A stretch of DNA of 38,047 bases from assembly GCF_003052605.1 (NCBI RefSeq), contig NZ_QASO01000075.1:1-38047 (forward strand), in the 5' to 3' direction. This document shows, piece by piece, positions 15,379 through 23,930 of the stretch. The translations under genes were made by a program, and so were the position numbers. How positions within the stretch are numbered: position 1 is the first letter of the stretch; every line of letters begins with the position of its first letter. Origin of the DNA: Ectopseudomonas oleovorans (GTDB taxonomy: Bacteria; Pseudomonadota; Gammaproteobacteria; Pseudomonadales; Pseudomonadaceae). The notes under the pieces are model-generated. The model did not search any database, was not told the origin of the DNA, and worked only from the letters and a program-made list of their open reading frames with translations.

Positions 15379-17430
15379 TTAAGCCACCTCTTGAGCAGGA
15401 ATTAACTTTTGCCGAAACTTCTTTAAAGCAAGCAATTCAGCCTCTATAACTTGATACTCACCAGAACCTGACTCGTACAATGTAAGATCGGCCTCATTTT
15501 GCATTATGGCGTCTTCCAACTTATGTTTCTCGATGATTCCATCCTTACAGCTAATACAGGTCGAAATAGCTCCCAGAAGATATGATTCACACTTACCAAT
15601 ATGAGTACAGCCACCTAAGAATGTAGGATGATAAGAGATTTTCCCGTCTCTGGCCTGCTTATGAGTATCCGCCCTGAGCTCCACGATGTGAATGTCGCCA
15701 CCATCCATTTTTCCACGTTGATTGGAGATAAAACTACCAACACCACCAAAAAGAGGCGCATCACTACCAAATGCATGCGCCAACAGATCGTAAGCCATGT
15801 TCATAGGCACGCCTGTCTGATACTCAAATAGCACGTGATGCTTTGGCAAAACAAAATCACCCACACCCTCATCATAATAACCAAAAATAGTTTTTAACTT
15901 TTCAAAATTATTTGCATAGTAACGCGTCATCTGAGTTGACAGATGCTTGAACTGCTTCCGGAGAGTGGAAAGAGAAATGAAACCACTGCTACTGCCATAG
16001 AAAGCAAGTGAACGACGAAACTGGTGGCTTGTGAGCGGCCATGGCGAGCCTACCCTGAATGCCTCTTCTCTTGAAAAATCACGAGAAGGGTCGCTCACTT
16101 GCAATTCCTGCAGATCAGATGCCTGAATGATAAAACCATCTAGCAGAAACCTTGGCTTAGACACCTCATTCCAAGACGAAACGCCGACCTGAGTATCGCG
16201 CCGATTGATAACAGCGGGATTCAGAAAAAGCGGCATATTATCGAACTTAACTCCGTACAATCTAGATAAGCCCCGACAGATACAACGAGCAATCTCAACA
16301 GCTCGTACGACTTCATCAGTAGCCAACCAAGAAACAGCCTTACGATAGCCAGTAAACTTTGTTGTACTAGAAATAACATTAATAACAATAGGATTATCCC
16401 GTACAACCCCATTATTATCTTTAGTTGCAGAAACCACTTCCTCCTCATCCACGCAATTATAAGGAAGACGCATTACCTCCTGATCCCGCATACCTGTATA
16501 AGTATGGATGACAGTCTTTAAAATCCACTGAATCTTCAAAACTGCCGACGATAGGACGCCCCGGCCAGCACAAGACAAATCCCCCGCAAAAACCTTTCCC
16601 AACCTGTGCCTTTTTACAGCACTCTCAAAATCTAACTCAAAAACCGAAAGCCCATCCGATATCTTCCTCTGATGATTGACAGTATATCCATAAAGTGGTT
16701 TCTCGAAGCATTTTAAGAACCGCTCAATAGAGTCCTTATGGAGATACAACAAATCCATCCAATCGCCCAGCGAATTTATTAAATCAAGATATATCCTTGT
16801 GGGGATAACAGGGTGTTGCTTACCAGCGCCATCATCCACCCCAAAATCTTGATCAAATACACCAGCGAGCTTATAACCGAGCCGTTCCTCACCAATTACA
16901 ACCATGTGTGAAATTATGGACCGCGTCAATTTACGCTGAGTTTGGCCCAACATATTCTTATCCATCCAGTGCCTATAAGCATTTAGATAAGCCGGATTAG
17001 TAAACAGCTGCTGAAGGGTGATAACACCAACCAGCGCATTATTTTTTTGGCTATAGCAAAAACGAGCTGCTGTACGCAGCGTCAGAAAATACTGGCAGAG
17101 CATGCCAGCACTAATCCTACCCAAGCGTCCGGTATTGACATAAAAAAACAGACAGAACAATAACCATCTAAGCTCTTGAATCAAATGTTCTTGATCAAGC
17201 GCATACTCATCAAAAATTTTACGGAAATTAATTTTTGGAATTTTACTCGCCTTGAGTCTAACTGGATTCAGATCCCATACAGCCGCGCCATAAACAGCCG
17301 TAGGCCTGCCATCAACATCACGACAAATAACAAAATCATTCGCCGGCCTCCAACCTGGATCTACTGAAATTAGAGAGGCAGCACCTGAACTGTGAAGCAC
17401 CTTATCTAAACTCTCAAAAAAATCAGCCAT
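15379..17430 (-). CDS. ginC: GinC-like tyrosine recombinase
   Basis: A 683-residue site-specific recombinase. The catalytic region shows box I TGMRDQEVMRL (arginine near residue 314), box II HQFRRS (near 475-480), then KHLSTQMTRYYA with the likely nucleophile tyrosine near residue 505. The R-H-R-H-Y set therefore looks complete. The C-terminal extension has a cysteine cluster (C..IGKC and CISC around residues 610-640) that may bind zinc. The start codon shares its A with the ginB stop (TAATG), so translation is coupled. The gene is AT-rich compared with the backbone, as are its operon partners. Confidence 0.88.
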   Translation of the reverse strand: MADFFESLDKVLHSSGAASLISVDPGWRPANDFVICRDVDGRPTAVYGAAVWDLNPVRLKASKIPKINFRKIFDEYALDQEHLIQELRWLLFCLFFYVNTGRLGRISAGMLCQYFLTLRTAARFCYSQKNNALVGVITLQQLFTNPAYLNAYRHWMDKNMLGQTQRKLTRSIISHMVVIGEERLGYKLAGVFDQDFGVDDGAGKQHPVIPTRIYLDLINSLGDWMDLLYLHKDSIERFLKCFEKPLYGYTVNHQRKISDGLSVFELDFESAVKRHRLGKVFAGDLSCAGRGVLSSAVLKIQWILKTVIHTYTGMRDQEVMRLPYNCVDEEEVVSATKDNNGVVRDNPIVINVISSTTKFTGYRKAVSWLATDEVVRAVEIARCICRGLSRLYGVKFDNMPLFLNPAVINRRDTQVGVSSWNEVSKPRFLLDGFIIQASDLQELQVSDPSRDFSREEAFRVGSPWPLTSHQFRRSLAFYGSSSGFISLSTLRKQFKHLSTQMTRYYANNFEKLKTIFGYYDEGVGDFVLPKHHVLFEYQTGVPMNMAYDLLAHAFGSDAPLFGGVGSFISNQRGKMDGGDIHIVELRADTHKQARDGKISYHPTFLGGCTHIGKCESYLLGAISTCISCKDGIIEKHKLEDAIMQNEADLTLYESGSGEYQVIEAELLALKKFRQKLIPAQEVA

Positions 17431-19340
17431 TAGATGTATATCCCCATCTTTTCATAACGCTGCAGGCGCCGTTCCCAAAATGGCGTGAGAATACCCAAAT
17501 CAAATACTTTTTCCCTTATCGAAACAACCAACTCGGCCGAAGCCTCCGACCTCTGCGAAACCGCTTCCAATATAGCATTTATGCGAATAGCAACATCCCT
17601 GAACGTATCCTCAGAAAACTCAAAGTTAGGAGCATTCGCCCTGATGGCCTCAATAACATACTGAAAGCTGATGAGCTTATGTATGTCAGCCTCATCAGAG
17701 TGGACAAGGTAGTGAATACAAAACAAACAGCCATACTGTTTTTTGCAATCCGGCTCAATTGCCACAACAGCTATATCTTTACTTGGACTGTTTATTTCAT
17801 CACAATGACCAACCGCAATTGACACCCCGGTCGCCTGTGTATTTTTTCTGGCTCTCTCCGCAGCGCCTTTCACAGCAGCCCAATAACTTCCAATCTCCGA
17901 CTTCTGATCTTTAACCGTTATTCCCGAATATGACTGAGCATTAGTATGCTCACTATGATTCATGATCGCACTCACCAGAAGAGGAGAGTGCTTCAACTGG
18001 TGAAGTGCCAAGCTTTTGTATTTTCGAATTAGTAGCGGCGGTATATTCTTTGAAGTCTTCGGAACAAACACACCTTGAAGTTTATTATAGAATTTCGTCG
18101 AGAAATTAGTCTCAAGCGGCGAGAAGTCATCTGAAGGGAGCCCGCGCCCATCAAGCACATGAAAGAAAAGATAATCGCACTTTCGCCCCATGAGGACCCA
18201 ATCACGGAACTTAAAATACTCACGCAGCAGCCTCATACCAGGCCCTCGCCCTACTGAGTAAGTAACCTCCAAACCCTTTGCTCTAAGCTTGATCGCCGAT
18301 AGTTCATTTTTTAATGGCGACTTCACAAGCTCAACTGCATCATCGTATAAAAATTGAATTACCTCACCAGAGTTAGCTCCCACGACCAAATTAATCAAAC
18401 ACGCATACGCTTTCATAGCCAGAGCAGCCAGGCGCATCCTAAACTGATGGTGTGAATAAGCGTTAACATCGTCAATCAGTCGCTGGGCCCTAGCTAGAGT
18501 TTCACGAATATCCGCCAATCGCGTACTAGGCTTTGCCATTTTCAATTCAGAAATCGTTAAAAGCCGACCTTCCTTATAGTTATAAGCAGAAAAGCGATGA
18601 CCACCTTCCGTATAAGGCGTTATATATTTACCGGTACCTGGAAAAATGTATGTATGATATTCAGCAGTTTCGAACCTAAGCGGGAAAGGGGAAAAATCAA
18701 CCAGAAACCTAGAAAAGGAAAGTGCAATATTTAAAGAGATATCAATATACTTTTTTACCTCCTCATCTCCAGGCGGATCTAAACCTTCTCTCCTATGTTT
18801 TACGGGAGGAATTCCCGCAACAATGTATGCATACACATCAGGAAATTGTAATTCCAATACACGTCTCAATATGGCCTGACGTGATTGACAGGTTAAGGGG
18901 GCCATCCCATTGTCTTTAAGAACCTCCTGATATAGATGATTTGAAAAATCCATATAAGCAATTCTGGCAGACTCAGAATCACAGAAAATACGGCCATGCC
19001 CATTTGCATCGCACCAACCAATAGCATAATCGAAGTTCTTAATATCCGTCTCGATGCTACCGTGCCCCACACCCGACAACCAGAACTTATCCAAAAGCGA
19101 AACAATCATCTTTCTACGGCTTGGTATAAGTGAGCTTTCATCTACCAAGTAAGAGCCGCTGCGCGCACTGACTTTTACACGAACTGCATATGCATAAACA
19201 CCAATATCTAACGGACTTACTCGCGTTGATAGTTTTAGCGCAAGAAACTCTGGATGAAGGATCTCATCATGAGCCTCCATATACGACAGCTCAACAACCT
19301 GAACTTTCCTTGGCCGCAGCTCACCGGGCATCATCATCAC
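17430..19340 (-). CDS. ginB: GinB-like tyrosine recombinase, degenerate active site
   Basis: A 636-residue recombinase-like protein, second in the gin operon. The fold signature is visible (GANSGEVIQFL as box I; IMNHSEHTNAQSYSG as the distal His/Tyr region), but the box I arginine appears to be asparagine and no clear HxxR follows. It may therefore be a structural partner for the other two recombinases and not a catalyst. A C-terminal cysteine group (C..QYGCLFC near residues 550-560) resembles that of GinC. Its start region overlaps the ginA stop by 20 bp and begins with four consecutive ATG codons; which is used is unclear. Confidence 0.85.
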   Translation of the reverse strand: MMMMPGELRPRKVQVVELSYMEAHDEILHPEFLALKLSTRVSPLDIGVYAYAVRVKVSARSGSYLVDESSLIPSRRKMIVSLLDKFWLSGVGHGSIETDIKNFDYAIGWCDANGHGRIFCDSESARIAYMDFSNHLYQEVLKDNGMAPLTCQSRQAILRRVLELQFPDVYAYIVAGIPPVKHRREGLDPPGDEEVKKYIDISLNIALSFSRFLVDFSPFPLRFETAEYHTYIFPGTGKYITPYTEGGHRFSAYNYKEGRLLTISELKMAKPSTRLADIRETLARAQRLIDDVNAYSHHQFRMRLAALAMKAYACLINLVVGANSGEVIQFLYDDAVELVKSPLKNELSAIKLRAKGLEVTYSVGRGPGMRLLREYFKFRDWVLMGRKCDYLFFHVLDGRGLPSDDFSPLETNFSTKFYNKLQGVFVPKTSKNIPPLLIRKYKSLALHQLKHSPLLVSAIMNHSEHTNAQSYSGITVKDQKSEIGSYWAAVKGAAERARKNTQATGVSIAVGHCDEINSPSKDIAVVAIEPDCKKQYGCLFCIHYLVHSDEADIHKLISFQYVIEAIRANAPNFEFSEDTFRDVAIRINAILEAVSQRSEASAELVVSIREKVFDLGILTPFWERRLQRYEKMGIYI

Positions 19341-20811
19341 CCAAAATCAAATCACTATACGCAGATAGCTTGAAAAGCTCATTTTCATATTCTTCCTGAG
19401 CGCGAATCTTTTCAGGAATAATCGTAAATAGCTTCAAGTAGTTCTCAGTAGTCTCACGTCTTTCATGATGCATGCGAGATTGAATTATTGAAATCTCATC
19501 ACCAGGCTGCAGACTTCCATCCTTTAGACGTGGAGTTAGACGTTGATACATTTGGTAAGCAAAGGTCGCTCGAAGCCAGTGGTAAGTAAAATCTCTTGAG
19601 AACTCAGGAGAAGAACTTTGCAGAATCTTCTTTTTAAGAGTATCAGTCACCTGCCCCACTGGTCTTGTTTTAGCATAACAATACCTAGGATCTGTAGACG
19701 CCATGTAATAGCAGTTATTCTGCTCGGACAGAAACACGTAGACATCATCTTCTGCCATAACATCAAGTTCCGGATACTTTAATGCATAAGCAGCCTGAAA
19801 CTTCCTACGTCTTCTTTTAGCATACGGACTTTCGACATACGTGAGTAGATCTTCCGCCAATTGCTTAGGGACATACAAGGTTTGAGGCTTACTATTCTTC
19901 GTATCGATATCCGTTTTTGGGCCTGCCTTTAATAAATAGGTCCCATCCGACTGAAGAAAACCTTCCATCAAAGCCTTTATATGCTTAACCCGCAGCGTCA
20001 AAACCGTTTGCTTTCTGGCGCCAGTCATCGCTGCAAAGAGAATGATAAGCCGCTCCTGTGCACTCCAGCTGTCTAACTCAATGATTTTTACTAGTTCTGC
20101 CAGTTGCACATTCGTCAGAGGGCGAAGACTTTCACCTTCATCATCCACAAAACCCAACGGAATATTTCTTTTCCGGTTGTAGGGCTGCGTCTGACTTCTC
20201 TTCTCTACCTTTATGTACTTAGATAGCCCATAGGCCCCATTGACATGGACACTAATCTCGCGAACGGTATCAACACGAGACATATCCAAATCATGCCAAT
20301 ACTGCGACACGAATTTATAAAAATTATAGACAACACCGGTATACTGGTTAGCGACGCGTTCTCCACGGCCCGGCATGTCTATTAGATAACGGTGATATCG
20401 ATAGGTTGGCCGCTGCGTTAACCGTCTACCTGAGAAATCAAGCCAGTCAATATCATTATTTTCGCAGAACAATAAATAATCAAGCAAGCGACTAGCTTTG
20501 CGCCTAGCGTCGTCTGTAGGGCGATTTTGAGGGTGCTTATCTTTTACGAGATAAAGTATGTATGAGTTTGCTTCCACCCAAGGTTCACCATTGCGGTGAA
20601 ACAGAAAAGGGAGGTTATAAACGCTACTAGAGACTGAATCACTAAGAGCTTCGTTAACTTGATAGCCCTGAACCGACGCTTCAATACCATTTATCGTGAT
20701 AGGTAATGAGCCATTTGGCTGCTGATTAAAATGTAGATCAGCAAAGGCTTCGTTGACCTGAGGAATTACAACCAACCGCCCTCTGTGAGCGGGGTTTTCG
20801 AACGCTGCCAC
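19321..20811 (-). CDS. ginA: GinA-like tyrosine recombinase
   Basis: A 496-residue tyrosine recombinase, first gene of the gin operon. N-terminal SAM-like core-binding helices (about residues 80-200) precede the catalytic domain with box I TGARKQTVLTL (arginine near residue 268), box II HWLRATFAYQMYQR (near 415-428) and HHERRETTENYLKLF, with the nucleophile tyrosine near residue 466. All key residues are present. The gene starts 66 bp from the stop of the backbone hrpB. The AT-rich 66 bp must contain the promoter for the operon and the inner arm of the attachment site; repeats of aacgtt occur there. The product presumably performs strand exchange together with GinC. Confidence 0.9.
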   Translation of the reverse strand: MAAFENPAHRGRLVVIPQVNEAFADLHFNQQPNGSLPITINGIEASVQGYQVNEALSDSVSSSVYNLPFLFHRNGEPWVEANSYILYLVKDKHPQNRPTDDARRKASRLLDYLLFCENNDIDWLDFSGRRLTQRPTYRYHRYLIDMPGRGERVANQYTGVVYNFYKFVSQYWHDLDMSRVDTVREISVHVNGAYGLSKYIKVEKRSQTQPYNRKRNIPLGFVDDEGESLRPLTNVQLAELVKIIELDSWSAQERLIILFAAMTGARKQTVLTLRVKHIKALMEGFLQSDGTYLLKAGPKTDIDTKNSKPQTLYVPKQLAEDLLTYVESPYAKRRRRKFQAAYALKYPELDVMAEDDVYVFLSEQNNCYYMASTDPRYCYAKTRPVGQVTDTLKKKILQSSSPEFSRDFTYHWLRATFAYQMYQRLTPRLKDGSLQPGDEISIIQSRMHHERRETTENYLKLFTIIPEKIRAQEEYENELFKLSAYSDLILGDDDAR

Positions 20812-20910
20812 CAGAACACCTCTCCGACTCTAAGTGAATATTTAAATAGCCAAGTCAACCAATCAACGTTGCGTGATCAAGCAGCTCGGTGAACGTTACA
20901 TGATGGCTTC
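20812..20910. other. Junction region between ginA and hrpB (attachment site arm)
   Basis: About 100 bp hold the ginA promoter region and the replaced 3' end of the backbone hrpB. Repeated aacgtt motifs (near 20866 and 20892), atcaa repeats and AT-rich DNA resemble an attachment-site arm with recombinase-binding repeats. No perfect long inverted repeat is seen. Confidence 0.4.
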
Positions 20911-23378
20911 GGATACCGACCTTTCAGATCCTTTTTCACCTCCAGGTAGGTATTGGCCCAGAAGCTGGCCAGATCCTGGGTGACCTGCACCGGACGGCGT
21001 GCCGGGGACAGCAAATGCAGCTTGAGGCCCAGACGACCACCGGCGATGCGCGGCGTCGCGGCCAGGCCGAACAACTCCTGTAGGCGCACGGCGAGCACCG
21101 GCGGGTGCTCCGTGTAGTCGATGGCGATGCGCGAGCCGGACGGCACGCTCAGCGCGCGCGGCGCCAGCTCGTCGAGGCGTTGCGGCAAGGGCCAGGGCAA
21201 CAGCGTCTGCAGGATCGAGGGCAGGTCGAGGCCTGCGAAGTGGCTGAGGCGGTTGACCTTGCTTAAGAATGGCGTCAGCCACTGCTCAAGGCTGGCCAGC
21301 AGGGCGGCATCGGACAAGTCCGGCCATTCACTCTGCCCCTGTTGCTGCAGGTCCAGCTCGCGCAACAACGCCACCCGCGCCTGCCACTGGCGCAGCTCGG
21401 GCGTCCAGGGCAGCAACTCCAGGCCCTTGCGCCGTACCAGGCCGACCAATGCCCGTCCGCGCGCCGCCTCGTCCAGCGCGGCCAGCGCCTGGCGTTCCAG
21501 CACCAGCTCGCCGACCTTGCGCTGACGTTCGGCGCGCAGCACGCCCTCGCGCTCGTCCCAGTCGAGCACGTCCAGCGTCGCGACCTGCTCGGCCAGTTCG
21601 CTGGCGAACAGCGCCGGGTCGAGATCGGCGGCGAGATAGATGCGCTCCTCGCGCTGGCCCTGGCGGCTGCCCAGATCGGCCACCACCAGCCATTCGTGCT
21701 TCATCAGGGCATCGGCTTCGCCGAACTGCGCGGCACGGCCATTGGCCAGGCGATAATCGGCGCCACCGGCGCGGCGCTGCTGGGCGATGCGGTCGGGGTA
21801 AGCGAAGGTCAGCAGGCAGCCGAGCCAGCGCGGATGCTCGGGGTCGCTCACGGCCTGGGTCACCGGCCGGTTCTTGAGCAGGCCCTGGAACTGCCTGGCC
21901 AGTTGCCGCGCGCGCTGCACGCCGCCCACGGCGTTGCGCGCGGCGCGGCTTTCGCCGCTGAGCAGGGTCAGGCGACTGTGCAGATCGGCGCCGCCGCCGC
22001 GGAGAATGTCGCGCTCGGACAACAGCGCCGCCAGCTCGCAAGCCAGCCCACCGAGGCCCAGCGCCTGGCCACGCAGCAGCAGATGGGCGATACGCGGATG
22101 GCTCGGCAGCTCGGCCATGGCCTGGCCATGGGCATTGAGTGCACCACGCTCGTCCAGCGCACCAAGGCGACCGAGTAGATCCAGCGCCTGGGCGTAGGCG
22201 GCCGGCGGTGGCACGTCTAGCCAGCTCAGTTCCTGGGGCATCACGCCCCAGCGCAGCAGTTGCAAGGCCAGTCCGGCCAGATCAGCCTGCAAAATCTCCG
22301 CGCCGGAATAGGCACTGAGCTGCTCGTGCTGCGCCTGCGACCACAGCCGATAGCACACGCCCGGCTGCAGGCGCCCGGCGCGACCGGCGCGCTGGGTAGC
22401 GGAGGCTCGGGAGATGCGCTGGGTGTCGAGGCGGGTCATGCCGCTGGCCGGGTCGAAGCGCGGTACCCGCGCCAGGCCGGCATCGATGACCACACGCACG
22501 CCGTCAATGGTCAGGCTGGTCTCGGCGATGTTGGTGGCCAGCACCACCTTGCGCTTGCCGGTAGGCGCCGGCTCAATGGCGGCACGCTGCGCGGACAGTT
22601 CCAGCTCGCCATGCAACGGGCAGAGCAGGATGTCGTCGCACCCCGCCAGCACCTCGCCCAGTTGCTCGGCCACGCGGCGAATCTCGGCCTGCCCCGGCAG
22701 GAACACCAGCAGGCTGCCCGGCTCGTCGGCCAGCGCCTGCTGCACCGTCTGCACGACCCGCGGCTCGATCCACTCACCAGGCGCCAGCGGCGCGCTCCAG
22801 CGGATATCTACCGGGAACATGCGCCCTTCGCTGCGCAGCACCGGCGCATCGCCAAGCAGCGCCGACAGACGCTCGCCTTCGAGAGTGGCGGACATCAGCA
22901 GCACCTTGAGCGGCGCCTCGCCGCTGCCTTCGCTGCGGAACATGGCGCGGCCATTGAGCGTCAGTGCCAGGGCCAGATCGGCATCCAGACTTCTTTCATG
23001 GAATTCATCGAAGATCACCAGACCGACGCCATCCAACGCCGGATCGTCCTGCAGGCGGCGGGCAAGGATGCCTTCGGTGACCACCTCGATGCGCGTGTTC
23101 GGCCCCACCTTGCTGTCCAGGCGAATGCGATAACCAACCGTCTCGCCGACCCGTTCGCCCAGCTCGCTGGCCAGGCGCTCGGCGGCAGCACGCGCTGCCA
23201 GGCGACGCGGCTCGAGCATGAGGATGGTTTGCCCGGCCAGCCAGGGCGCGTCTAGCAGCGCCAGTGGTACGCGGGTGGTCTTGCCAGCGCCGGGCGGCGC
23301 CTCCAGCACCACTTCGTGGCGGGCGCTCAGCGCATCGCGCAAATCAGGCAGCAGCGAATCGATCGGCAGGGTGTTCAT
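20877..23378 (-). CDS. hrpB: ATP-dependent DExH helicase HrpB, backbone copy with altered C-terminus
   Basis: An HrpB helicase of 833 residues: Walker A APPGAGKTT near residue 27, DEFHERS near 118, motif VI QRAGRAGR, and the HrpB-specific C-terminal domain. GC content and codon use match the backbone. The last residues after KGRYPK are PSCNVHRAA instead of a WPxDP...KPR-type tail, because the gin element joins the gene there; about 14 residues of normal tail are lost. The loss is outside the helicase core, so the protein may still work. Two ATGs are adjacent; I prefer 23378 because the ggag site is 5 bp upstream of it and only 2 bp from 23381. It is divergent from the lipoprotein gene. Confidence 0.93.
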   Translation of the reverse strand: MNTLPIDSLLPDLRDALSARHEVVLEAPPGAGKTTRVPLALLDAPWLAGQTILMLEPRRLAARAAAERLASELGERVGETVGYRIRLDSKVGPNTRIEVVTEGILARRLQDDPALDGVGLVIFDEFHERSLDADLALALTLNGRAMFRSEGSGEAPLKVLLMSATLEGERLSALLGDAPVLRSEGRMFPVDIRWSAPLAPGEWIEPRVVQTVQQALADEPGSLLVFLPGQAEIRRVAEQLGEVLAGCDDILLCPLHGELELSAQRAAIEPAPTGKRKVVLATNIAETSLTIDGVRVVIDAGLARVPRFDPASGMTRLDTQRISRASATQRAGRAGRLQPGVCYRLWSQAQHEQLSAYSGAEILQADLAGLALQLLRWGVMPQELSWLDVPPPAAYAQALDLLGRLGALDERGALNAHGQAMAELPSHPRIAHLLLRGQALGLGGLACELAALLSERDILRGGGADLHSRLTLLSGESRAARNAVGGVQRARQLARQFQGLLKNRPVTQAVSDPEHPRWLGCLLTFAYPDRIAQQRRAGGADYRLANGRAAQFGEADALMKHEWLVVADLGSRQGQREERIYLAADLDPALFASELAEQVATLDVLDWDEREGVLRAERQRKVGELVLERQALAALDEAARGRALVGLVRRKGLELLPWTPELRQWQARVALLRELDLQQQGQSEWPDLSDAALLASLEQWLTPFLSKVNRLSHFAGLDLPSILQTLLPWPLPQRLDELAPRALSVPSGSRIAIDYTEHPPVLAVRLQELFGLAATPRIAGGRLGLKLHLLSPARRPVQVTQDLASFWANTYLEVKKDLKGRYPKPSCNVHRAA
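20911..20941. repeat. Candidate attachment repeat at the 3' end of the backbone hrpB
   Basis: Matches 12426-12456 at 25 of 31 positions, in the same frame of the two hrpB genes. Codons here (AAA, GAT, GGT, CGG, TAT) are unlike the GC-ending codons of the rest of this gene, which suggests that the last ten or so codons came with the element. Confidence 0.5.
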
Positions 23379-23506
23379 CATTTCTCCACAGCAGGCCGGC
23401 GATTATAACGGCGAACCGCCTGCCAACTTGCTGGTCTGAAACAGCGCGCTGCAGTTTTGCAATCATCGCCTTGCTATAGTTGCGCCACTTTTTTCTGGAG
23501 GTGTTC

Positions 23507-23926
23507 ATGCGCACGAAATCCCGCTTCATCGCCGGCGTTGTCGCCGCTACCCTGCTCGCCCAACTGACTGCTTGCGGCTCGATCTTCTACCCGGATCGCC
23601 GCGGCCAGATCGAAGGCCGGATCGACCCGGTGATCGCCGGGGCCAACGCCATCGGCATCCTGTTCTACGTGATTCCTGGCCTGATCGCCTTTGCCGTGGA
23701 CTTCGCCACCGGCGCCATCTACCTGCCCGAAGGCCAGACCGCCCAGGTCGACCCGCAGCAGCTCAAGCAACTGATCAGCGAAGACGGCAAGGTCGACCAG
23801 TACGCGCTCAAGACCTTGATCGAAACCAGCACCGGCCACCAGCTGCCGCTGGACGATCCGCGCCTGATCCAGCACAGCGGCAGCGCCGAGCAACTGGCCG
23901 CCTACGGTCTGCGCCCGGCTGCCTGA
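23507..23926 (+). CDS. Small lipoprotein, unknown function
   Basis: A 139-residue protein with a lipoprotein signal peptide (basic N-terminus, hydrophobic stretch, LTAC lipobox with the cysteine near residue 23). A second hydrophobic segment (IGILFYVIPGLIAFAVDF, about residues 45-63) follows. The ATG at 23507 has a strong ggagg site; an upstream in-frame start at 23480 would add nine residues and spoil the signal. The gene ends 4 bp before the cation-efflux gene, so the two are an operon. It matches by position a conserved Pseudomonas gene next to hrpB; role unknown. Confidence 0.85.
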   Translation: MRTKSRFIAGVVAATLLAQLTACGSIFYPDRRGQIEGRIDPVIAGANAIGILFYVIPGLIAFAVDFATGAIYLPEGQTAQVDPQQLKQLISEDGKVDQYALKTLIETSTGHQLPLDDPRLIQHSGSAEQLAAYGLRPAA

Positions 23927-23930
23927 GCTC

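Larger units (their letters stand above)
12359..20941 (-). mobile_element. GInt-type genomic island module (ginABCD plus hrpB copy)
   Basis: Three consecutive tyrosine recombinase genes and a small coiled-coil gene, overlapping or nearly so, match the ginABCD operon that defines GInts, site-specific islands with a gin operon at one end followed by cargo. The operon begins 66 bp from the stop of the backbone hrpB, so the gin-side junction is the hrpB 3' end. The first cargo gene is a second hrpB. The far end is uncertain: it may be the 3' end of the hrpB copy (near 12426) or lie beyond the window, with the defence genes at 1-12 kb as further cargo. The right limit is placed at the similarity between the two hrpB tails. 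Confidence 0.7.

Noticed and set aside
15379..20811. RIT (recombinase in trio) element as the identity of the three recombinases
   Set aside because: The trio is followed by a ginD-like gene, the proteins are larger than typical RIT recombinases and there is cargo next to it, which fits a GInt better. The point is not fully closed without a search.
21269..23255. Long open frames on the strand opposite hrpB
   Set aside because: They are high-GC shadows of the hrpB gene, without ribosome sites or recognisable domains.
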